Source: Candidatus Heimdallarchaeota archaeon LC_2 (GTDB lineage Archaea; Asgardarchaeota; Heimdallarchaeia; Heimdallarchaeales; Kariarchaeaceae). Taken from it: DNA of 18,331 nucleotides. The notes beneath the pieces are model-generated. The model was not told the DNA's origin, did no database searches, and worked only from the letters and a program-made list of their open reading frames with translations. Both the position numbers and the translations under genes were made by a program. The stretch covers positions 1 to 18,331 of the forward strand of contig MDVR01000074.1 in NCBI GenBank assembly GCA_001940725.1. Reading direction: 5' to 3'. This document shows, one piece after another, positions 1 through 6,516 of this stretch (its first letter is position 1; every line of letters begins with the position of its first letter).

Positions 1-4
1 ATCA

Positions 5-562
5 ATGTCTAAAAAGGCTAAAATTTCTAAGAACAACGTTGATAAAAGACGAAGTAAGAAAAAACGAAATATATCGATTTTTGTGTTATCATCTATGATT
101 GTTATTGCTCCAATTTCAGCTCAAGTTGCAATTTTAGTCTATACGGGATTTGACATTGATGAATTTCAGGGCATATGGGTTTACGATAACAGGATTGAAG
201 TAAGGGAATTGGTTGATTTTATGAATGAATTAAATTTTGATATAGATGCGATTACAGTTGTTGTGAACATACCTGGACTTGGTTATTGGTTGAACCGCCC
301 GGTAATTGATCTACTATTTGCCGATCGATATTTAGAAGTAAATCAAAGCTCAATATTAACTAATCAAAATATCACTCAAGCCTTTGAAGATCTGAAAGAA
401 AACAAAATTGAATATTTAGTAACTCTTTTGAGAGATCATAATTTTTACGAGAGTTATAGAGATCAGTTCCAAATTAATTATCCATTCTTAGCCATGATAA
501 ATTCCACATTTGGCTTTAGTATGTTTAGCAACGATGAATTTGAATTATGGCAACTTATTTAG
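5..562 (+). CDS. Membrane-anchored protein; possibly the C-terminal end of a GT-C type glycosyltransferase
   Basis: I do not recognise this gene with certainty. As read, it has a very basic N-terminus (about residues 1-22, rich in Lys/Arg), one hydrophobic segment at about 23-47, and a ~138-residue soluble part without cysteines, which would lie outside the cell by the positive-inside rule. The soluble part has short stretches (pattern PGLGYWLNRPVIDLL, then NKIEYLVTLL) that recall the extracytoplasmic tail after the last membrane helix of dolichyl-phosphate-sugar dependent GT-C transferases. That comparison is inference by eye. The codon before the first ATG is an in-frame Ser codon (TCA, 2-4), not a stop, so the frame may continue upstream of the window and this may be only the end of a longer multi-pass protein. 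An AAGGAG follows its stop at 568-573, too far from the next gene to be a clear ribosome site. Confidence 0.6.
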   Translation: MSKKAKISKNNVDKRRSKKKRNISIFVLSSMIVIAPISAQVAILVYTGFDIDEFQGIWVYDNRIEVRELVDFMNELNFDIDAITVVVNIPGLGYWLNRPVIDLLFADRYLEVNQSSILTNQNITQAFEDLKENKIEYLVTLLRDHNFYESYRDQFQINYPFLAMINSTFGFSMFSNDEFELWQLI

Positions 563-609
563 AGCTTAAGGAGAATTTACCATTATACACATAAAATTTG
601 GTTGATCTA

Positions 610-954
610 ATGGATGAAAAGTATAACATAGACAAATTTGAGAAAATGCTTGATGAACTCCATAAAGAGAAATTCGAGCTCATAGAGGATTTTGATCAGG
701 ATGGTTCAAGAGTTGTGATGTTGAAGCATCGAACTTTGCATTGTACATTAATTCTATCCAGTTTTATTAAATTTGATATTTATTCGCAACTAAATTCAGG
801 CATATATGAACTAGGTGAATTGCACGTTCTAACGAGAAATATGTTGAATGTTAAGAAAATTTGTTTAGCTTATGAAGCAGAAGAAATGAACACCACTGAG
901 AGGTTATATCCGGAAAATAGAAGGGGTAAAAATACGAAGACTTCAGGGTTATAA
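610..954 (+). CDS. Small hypothetical protein, 114 aa
   Basis: No family recognised. The protein is soluble, with a charged helical N-terminal third (about residues 1-30), a probable beta-rich middle (about 35-75) and a polar, basic C-terminal tail ending in KNTKTSGL. It has no signal peptide, membrane segment or metal-binding motif. I chose the ATG at 610. A TTG at 598 in the same frame would add four residues, but no good Shine-Dalgarno sequence stands before either start. It lies 47 bp after the preceding gene on the same strand and may share its transcript. Only the open frame and neighbouring gene density support it, so the function is unknown. Confidence 0.5.
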   Translation: MDEKYNIDKFEKMLDELHKEKFELIEDFDQDGSRVVMLKHRTLHCTLILSSFIKFDIYSQLNSGIYELGELHVLTRNMLNVKKICLAYEAEEMNTTERLYPENRRGKNTKTSGL

Positions 955-1114
955 TCTTGAAATAATTACGAAAAAAAATTTAGTTGTGGAAAATTGAAAA
1001 ATGCTGAAATTAACTGATAGTTTCGACATTCACTTTAATTTTATTTTTGAAAAATTACACGCGTAACCTACCATTTTTGTTTTATAGATCGTAAACAAAG
1101 CGAGATTGAATTCC

Positions 1115-1124
1115 TTTATAAAAG
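1115..1124 (+). promoter_or_regulatory. TATA box of the EF-2-like gene
   Basis: TTTATAAAAG matches the archaeal TATA consensus. Its centre is about 33 bp before the TTG start at 1152, predicting transcription start near 1145 and a very short leader. A second, weaker candidate (TTTTATAG, 1079-1086) would give a longer leader that contains the ribosome-binding site. Upstream T-rich DNA (1034-1048) could end transcription of the preceding genes. Confidence 0.5.
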
Positions 1125-1138
1125 GCTCTATTTTGAGC

Positions 1139-1145
1139 AAGGTGA
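1139..1145 (+). promoter_or_regulatory. Shine-Dalgarno sequence supporting the TTG start at 1152
   Basis: AAGGTGA is complementary to the archaeal 16S rRNA 3' end and sits 6 nt before the TTG codon. It decides for the TTG at 1152 over the internal ATG at codon 14. The resulting N-terminus has the usual short helix that precedes the G domain in archaeal EF-2. Confidence 0.6.
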
Positions 1146-1151
1146 ATCTGA

Positions 1152-3398
1152 TTGAAAATCAAGAACGCTGAAGAGATTAGAAGTCTCATTATGAAACATC
1201 CTAAGGAACTTAGACGTATATTTTCTATTTCTGCACATATCGATCACGGTAAATCAACCACAGCAGATTATCTGCTTTCAAAAGCAGGTTTAATGTCAGC
1301 AGAAACTGCTGGTGAAAAGCGTATGACTGATTCTGATGAGGAAGAGCAAGAAAGAGGTATCACAATTTTCACGACAGTAGTTATTCTAAGCTATGAATAC
1401 GAAACTACTGATGCGGAAGGAAATACTAGGGAAGATACCTATCTTTTCCAGATCAATGATACCCCAGGACACTTAAGTTTTACAGGAGAAGTATCTCGAG
1501 CATTACGTGGATCAGATGGTGCATTAATTCTTGTTGATGCATTAGAAGGGATGATGACACAAACTGAAACCAACATTCAATTGGCTGTTGGTGAAGAAAG
1601 GTGTAAACCAGTATTATTTATTAATAAAGTAGATCGACTGATTTCTGAATTACGTTTGGAACCAGAAGATGTTTTTGGAAAATTAAATATTATCGCTTCT
1701 CAAGTAAACAATATGATTAAAAAGTTGGCTCCACCAGAATTGAAGAAAGAATGGGCAATCTCATTCAAAAAGAATTCAATTGCGATCGGGTCTGCAAAGG
1801 ATGGTTGGGCTTTCACTGTTGAAATACTCAAACAGAGAGGTTTGGAACCTAAAGATGTATTCCAAAAATATGCAGACGATGATAAAGCTTGGCTTAGAGC
1901 AAATCTACCATTGGATGATGCATTACTAAGGATGGTAATTCAACATATTCCTAATCCAGGTACCTCACAAAAATATAAAATCCCCGCAATATGGAAAGGT
2001 GATTTAGAATCTGAAATAGGACAATCTCTATTAAATTGTGACCCAGAAGGTCCTCTATTGGGTATGATAACCAAAATATTTATTGATCCAAGGACAAAAA
2101 GAGCTACTTTAATCGGACGTGTATTCAGTGGTACCCTTCGTAAAGATGATTTGTTATTTCTAGTAAATCGAAGACAAAAACACAAAATTAAGAGATTAGG
2201 TGTAATGGAAATTACAGATATTTTGGAAGTACCTTCGATCCCTGCTGGAAACCTATTTGCAATATTTGGGTTTGTATGTCCTGCAGGTGAGAGTTTCTAC
2301 AGGGATGGGTTTGCAGTAGAAGGTTTCGAGAAAATCTCATATGCTGCAGAACCTGTTGTCTCAAGAGCTATCGCAGCAAAGAAAGCAGCGGACATGTCAA
2401 AATTGGGTGAAGTTGTTAGTACTTGGATAATGGCGGATCCTACAGCGAGTTATGAAATGGATCCAAAAACAAAGAAGATAGTACTCCAAGGAATTGATCC
2501 GTTACAAATTGAAATTTTAATTTCCCGTATAGATGAACAGGTCTCATTAAATGTCTCAGATCCAGTAATTGTACATAGAGAAACTATTACTCAAAAATCT
2601 GCAACATTTACGACCAAATCAAATAACAGTCATAATCGAATTACCTTATATGTTGAAAGAATCCCTGACGGAGTTGCTCAAGCATTACGAGAAGATAAAA
2701 TCTCTCCATATATGGAAAGAAAAGAACGTGCAAGAACTATTTCAGAGGCAAGTGATGAACAATGGGATAATAAATTTGCTCGAGGTTATTGGGCACATAG
2801 TGACACAAATATGCTGATTGAGGATTCTAAAGGTGTTCAACGTTTGGATCGAATCAAAGAATTCATCATTCAAGCATGGATTACCTTCACTAGAAAGGCA
2901 ACCCTTGCCGGTGAACCCTTAACTAATTGTGTGTTTATAATAACTGATGCCACAGTACATGTCGATCCCGCTCATACAGGTGTTACAGAAATTGTATCTA
3001 TGATGTCATCAGCTTGTAATCTTTCCTATCTGTCAGCAAAACCAAGATTATTGGAACCAATGATGAAAATCGAGATTAAAATGCCTGAGGATTATGTTGG
3101 TGCATTAACTGGATTACTTAGCCAAAAAAGAGGAATTATACAAGAGATTTCAGAAAGAGGAGGATCTACCATATTAAAAGCAATCATACCTACTGTTGAA
3201 ACATTAGATCTTGCGGATGATATCAGAGGGGCTACTGCTGGAAGAGGATTCTTTGGATACACATTCGAGAGATTTGATGACGTACCAGGTCATCTTTTAG
3301 ACAAAACTGTTGAATCAATTCGGTTGAGAAATGAATTAAATCCTCAAGTCCCTACTGCATCTACGTGGGAAAGATTTATCTACAAAACCTCTCGTTAA
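1152..3398 (+). CDS. Elongation factor 2-like translational GTPase with a divergent diphthamide loop
   Basis: This is an archaeal/eukaryotic EF-2 family protein, 748 aa, close to the usual ~730. The G domain is intact: P-loop AHIDHGKS at 28-35, switch I RGITI at 68-72, DTPGH at 103-107, NKVD at 158-161 and SAK near 214-216. Domains II-V follow, with an EF-2-like domain IV/V from about 545 onward (for example ADDIRGATAGRG at about 688-699). In canonical EF-2 the tip of domain IV reads DAIHRGGGQ, where the last His becomes diphthamide. Here the matching His608 is kept, but the next residues are TGVTEI, so the Arg and most of the Gly-Gly-Gln run are lost. The C-terminus also lacks the usual RKGL motif (RNEL here). 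Known biology: canonical EF-2 moves tRNA and mRNA through the ribosome, and some dph-lacking archaea carry a second, divergent EF-2. I infer this is such a paralog, or the sole EF-2 of a diphthamide-free lineage. It stands alone with its own promoter. Confidence 0.93.
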   Translation: MKIKNAEEIRSLIMKHPKELRRIFSISAHIDHGKSTTADYLLSKAGLMSAETAGEKRMTDSDEEEQERGITIFTTVVILSYEYETTDAEGNTREDTYLFQINDTPGHLSFTGEVSRALRGSDGALILVDALEGMMTQTETNIQLAVGEERCKPVLFINKVDRLISELRLEPEDVFGKLNIIASQVNNMIKKLAPPELKKEWAISFKKNSIAIGSAKDGWAFTVEILKQRGLEPKDVFQKYADDDKAWLRANLPLDDALLRMVIQHIPNPGTSQKYKIPAIWKGDLESEIGQSLLNCDPEGPLLGMITKIFIDPRTKRATLIGRVFSGTLRKDDLLFLVNRRQKHKIKRLGVMEITDILEVPSIPAGNLFAIFGFVCPAGESFYRDGFAVEGFEKISYAAEPVVSRAIAAKKAADMSKLGEVVSTWIMADPTASYEMDPKTKKIVLQGIDPLQIEILISRIDEQVSLNVSDPVIVHRETITQKSATFTTKSNNSHNRITLYVERIPDGVAQALREDKISPYMERKERARTISEASDEQWDNKFARGYWAHSDTNMLIEDSKGVQRLDRIKEFIIQAWITFTRKATLAGEPLTNCVFIITDATVHVDPAHTGVTEIVSMMSSACNLSYLSAKPRLLEPMMKIEIKMPEDYVGALTGLLSQKRGIIQEISERGGSTILKAIIPTVETLDLADDIRGATAGRGFFGYTFERFDDVPGHLLDKTVESIRLRNELNPQVPTASTWERFIYKTSR

Positions 3399-3433
3399 AA
3401 CAACAAAGAATGGTAAAATTGAACTTTTAATGG

Positions 3434-3449
3434 ATTTATATTTTTTATT
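3434..3449 (+). terminator. Poly-T terminator after the EF-2-like gene
   Basis: A T-rich run with six consecutive T (3441-3446) lies about 35 bp after the EF-2 stop codon with no hairpin. This is the usual form of an archaeal intrinsic terminator. Confidence 0.4.
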
Positions 3450-3506
3450 TCAAATGCATTTTCAATAATTATTTGAGAACTTAAAATTTAAATCAAATAA
3501 GCTACG

Positions 3507-3517
3507 TTTTTATATAT
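3507..3517 (+). promoter_or_regulatory. TATA box of the small gene at 3563
   Basis: TTTTTATATAT lies about 50 bp before the ATG. It predicts transcription start near 3538 and a leader of about 25 nt, supporting the 83-residue frame as a separate gene. Confidence 0.4.
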
Positions 3518-3562
3518 CGTGTACTATTAATTTAATGTAGATATTCATTATTTACGAACAAT

Positions 3563-3814
3563 ATGACGTCCGTAGTAACCCAAACAAACCTTGAAGAACG
3601 AGCTATCTCGTTTATTGAAAAACTATTAAAGATTTCAAATCCCATAGAGGTTAAAATTGAAGAGCCGCTAGTTATTCTTTATTATCAAAATTGGGATAGC
3701 AGTAAAGAACAGACAGTCGAGCATTATGATGATAAAGATTATTTCATCATAATTCGAAAACAGAATAAAAAAATTAGATTAGTTGAAATAATCGGAACTA
3801 GCCAAATTCCTTAA
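3563..3814 (+). CDS. Small hypothetical protein, 83 aa
   Basis: No family recognised. It has an N-terminal amphipathic helix (about residues 10-25, EERAISFIEKLL), then alternating hydrophobic/polar segments typical of beta strands (IEVKIEEPLVILYYQ, about 28-42; YFIIIRKQ, about 61-68; IRLVEII). It probably folds as a small alpha+beta domain. There is no membrane segment or cysteine. A TATA box lies upstream, and the gene is followed with zero spacing by the stop codon of thrC on the other strand, so the two transcripts must converge here. The start is the first ATG. The coding call rests on the promoter, the AT-adjusted length and the absence of another gene in the interval. Confidence 0.5.
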   Translation: MTSVVTQTNLEERAISFIEKLLKISNPIEVKIEEPLVILYYQNWDSSKEQTVEHYDDKDYFIIIRKQNKKIRLVEIIGTSQIP

Positions 3815-5560
3815 TCACCATAAACGTCTACTTAGATTAATATATCTTGGTAGTGTTGATGTTTTTTTAACAATTGTAACTAAATTGTTTGAATTATTAA
3901 GTACAATATAACTAAATTCTTGACTTTTTACTATTCGACTGACGACAATCGTCTTGTCTTTACTACGAAAACCCTGATTTTTATCATTAAAAATAAATGA
4001 TACATATTCCATTGTAACATTTTCTTCACGCATTCTTTCAATCATATGATTTGTTGTTTGTAGTACTAGATTCTTCATAGGTTTAAAGGGGAATTTATTG
4101 GATAGAAAGATTTTTCCTTCTTCTGAGATTGTAGGAAATTTGAACGATTTAACAAAATTACCAGTGGGTTTATCAGTTTCATCATTTTTATGAAAACTGG
4201 CAGAATTTTTCGGGTCAACATCCCTGCCAAGTTTTTTCTCGAACTTTGTATTTTTGGGAAATCTATTAGCTTTCTTCATTAAAATACCTTGATCAATGTT
4301 ATTTATAATTTGCATAAATACAGAAATATCAGCTTTCATATCAGTATAATTTGAAGATAAAGAAAGGAATCGTTCTAAATTAGGTGGATATGAAATAACC
4401 TCTCCAATTAATGGATCTACTATATCTTTAAATTTTGCAGGGTGAGCCGTAGCTACAATTATCCATTGTTTATTGATAATTTGATCTTGTACTCTTAATG
4501 CTGTTGCCGTGTGAGGGCACCAAAGTTCGCCGTTTTCAGTAAATCGTTTTCTTATTGTTTGTTTAATTTCTTCATCCGTGACAGAATAGGCTTCTATGTA
4601 ATCAAATTCATCGCTGTACATCTTCTTTAGATCTATGAATCTCTCCAAATTGCTGGGATTACCAACATCCATCGCATTTGCAAGTGTTGGTTTGGATGGC
4701 TGAGGTTCAAAATCGCCCGACTGAAAATATTTTACAATCACATCATTCTCGTTACATGATAAGATAATTTTATCGATTGGGAATCCCATCTTTTTTACCC
4801 AGATTGCAGCCATTGCATTCCCCATGTTTCCAGTCGGAATGATGAAAGAAGCTTTTTCATGATTATCTTGATAGAATTTAATGCAGGCAAATATATAATA
4901 CACACATTGAGGTAGCAATCTTCCAATATTTATTGAATTTGCAGAAGTTAAATTGAATTTATTTGTAAACTCTTTATCTGAAAATGCTTGTTTTACTAAT
5001 TTTTGACAACTATCAAAATCGCCATCAACTCTTATTGAAGTTATATTGTCATCCCAACAGGTTAATTGTATTTCTTGAAAATTAGAAATTTTATCTTTTG
5101 GATATAATACGATTGCTTCAATTGGATGTACACCATGAAATGCAGATGCAACAGCACTGCCAGTATCACCTGAAGTTGCAACTAATATGGTAATTTTCTT
5201 TTTCAATTTTCCGAAGCACTGAGCTAAAAATCTCGCACCAAAATCCTTGAATGCTCCCGTTGGACCATGAAAAAGCTCCAGAATATTTGTACCATTTTGT
5301 AAAATCCGCATGGTTAGATCAAAATTAAATGCGTTTGAGCAAACTGATTTCAAATCCTTTTGCAATATGTCATCTTCAAAAAAAGGGTACAGAAATTTAT
5401 GAGCAACATCTACAAGATTTCCAATCTCCATAAACTCATCAATATTAAATTGAGGGAATTTTTCGGGGACAAACAGACCTCCATCTGGAGCAAGACCCTG
5501 CAATAGGGCTTCAGATATAGAATAGTGAATATTTTTATCCCGAGTGCTCGTGAATTTCAT
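3815..5560 (-). CDS. thrC: Threonine synthase with a C-terminal extension
   Basis: This PLP enzyme converts O-phosphohomoserine to threonine and phosphate. The first ~415 residues are a complete threonine synthase: the N-terminal GLAPDGGLFVP (22-32), FHGPTGAFKDFG (97-108) with the PLP Schiff-base lysine K105, TSGDTGSA (129-136), the conserved SANSINIGRLLPQ (206-218), and the glycine-rich phosphate loop GNMGN (244-248). The core ends around ATAHPAKF (370-377) plus a short helix. About 160 further residues follow, whereas family members usually end near 430-460. The linker (about 425-495) is polar. The last ~75 residues (H505, R509, M510, then two hydrophobic strands) vaguely resemble a DUF4258-like small domain; this is inference. 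Its start overlaps the thrB stop by 4 nt (ATGA), indicating translational coupling. Confidence 0.95.
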   Translation of the reverse strand: MKFTSTRDKNIHYSISEALLQGLAPDGGLFVPEKFPQFNIDEFMEIGNLVDVAHKFLYPFFEDDILQKDLKSVCSNAFNFDLTMRILQNGTNILELFHGPTGAFKDFGARFLAQCFGKLKKKITILVATSGDTGSAVASAFHGVHPIEAIVLYPKDKISNFQEIQLTCWDDNITSIRVDGDFDSCQKLVKQAFSDKEFTNKFNLTSANSINIGRLLPQCVYYIFACIKFYQDNHEKASFIIPTGNMGNAMAAIWVKKMGFPIDKIILSCNENDVIVKYFQSGDFEPQPSKPTLANAMDVGNPSNLERFIDLKKMYSDEFDYIEAYSVTDEEIKQTIRKRFTENGELWCPHTATALRVQDQIINKQWIIVATAHPAKFKDIVDPLIGEVISYPPNLERFLSLSSNYTDMKADISVFMQIINNIDQGILMKKANRFPKNTKFEKKLGRDVDPKNSASFHKNDETDKPTGNFVKSFKFPTISEEGKIFLSNKFPFKPMKNLVLQTTNHMIERMREENVTMEYVSFIFNDKNQGFRSKDKTIVVSRIVKSQEFSYIVLNNSNNLVTIVKKTSTLPRYINLSRRLW

Positions 5561-6516
5561 TTTTTACCATCTTCTATAATATAAGCACCTTTAGAATCAA
5601 TTTGAGTTATCCACACGTCCAACTTATGTGAAAATTCATTCATTGAACTATATATACCGTTTTGTATTTTTTCAGCTTCGTTTTTCGAAGAACACCAGGC
5701 AAACATGGAAGGTCCAGCTCCAGATATCGAAAATCCTAGGATTTCGAATTGCTGGACAATTTTTTTGATTTTTGTAAAATCAGGTATTAATTTACTCCTT
5801 TGGGGTTCAATAATTATATCTTTTAGAGATGATTGGATAATTTTGGAATCTTGGTTATAACATCCAACAAGAAATGAAGTCAGAAACATTGTTTGTTTAA
5901 CATACGATTGCATTGTTATCATGGGTTTAACAATTTCTCTTGCCATTTTAGTTTTTAACTCAAAATGAGGATGAATAATTAAGCAATAAACAAAATCAGG
6001 TATTGGCAATTGCAATATTTCAAAATCACTCACGACATCACCATTTTCTTTTCGGATACAAGCAATTAATCCCCCGAATAATGATGCCCCGACATTATCA
6101 CCATGAAAAGAACCACTAGCAACAGATTCACCAAATATAGCATATTCTAATAATTTTGATTTTGGCAAAGGATTTTCTAATAGATGATTTACAGCGACAA
6201 CTGCAGCGACAGCAGAAGCAGCTGATCCACCCAATCCAGAACCTAATGGTATTCCTTTCTCAATATCAAGTGAAATGCCAAATCGAAGATTTTCTCCTTC
6301 AATCATTTTTATTATGGCATATCCAGCAGTATTCTCTTCGGGTTGGAAAGGGAGTTTTGTTACAACTCCGGAGATTGAATTAATTACTACTCCATTTTCA
6401 ATTTTTTTGGCTGTAACTTTATCATACAATATTGGAATTGAGAACCCTAAAACATCAAAGCCAACGATAACGTTTGCTACTGAAGCTGGAGCATATGCAA
6501 TGGCTTCATCAATCAT
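5557..6516 (-). CDS. thrB: Homoserine kinase (GHMP family)
   Basis: This kinase phosphorylates L-homoserine with ATP to O-phosphohomoserine, the substrate of the next gene's product. At 319 aa it matches the usual ~310. Visible landmarks are the N-terminal APASVANVIVGFDVLG (9-24), the GHMP ATP-binding loop PLGSGLGGSAAS (90-101), and the C-terminal glycine-rich SISGAGPSMFAW. It is a cytosolic enzyme. The ATG overlaps the thrA stop by one base (TAATG), and the stop overlaps the thrC start by 4 nt, so all three enzymes should be made from one transcript in coupled fashion. I see no defect in the catalytic motifs. Confidence 0.95.
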   Translation of the reverse strand: MIDEAIAYAPASVANVIVGFDVLGFSIPILYDKVTAKKIENGVVINSISGVVTKLPFQPEENTAGYAIIKMIEGENLRFGISLDIEKGIPLGSGLGGSAASAVAAVVAVNHLLENPLPKSKLLEYAIFGESVASGSFHGDNVGASLFGGLIACIRKENGDVVSDFEILQLPIPDFVYCLIIHPHFELKTKMAREIVKPMITMQSYVKQTMFLTSFLVGCYNQDSKIIQSSLKDIIIEPQRSKLIPDFTKIKKIVQQFEILGFSISGAGPSMFAWCSSKNEAEKIQNGIYSSMNEFSHKLDVWITQIDSKGAYIIEDGKK

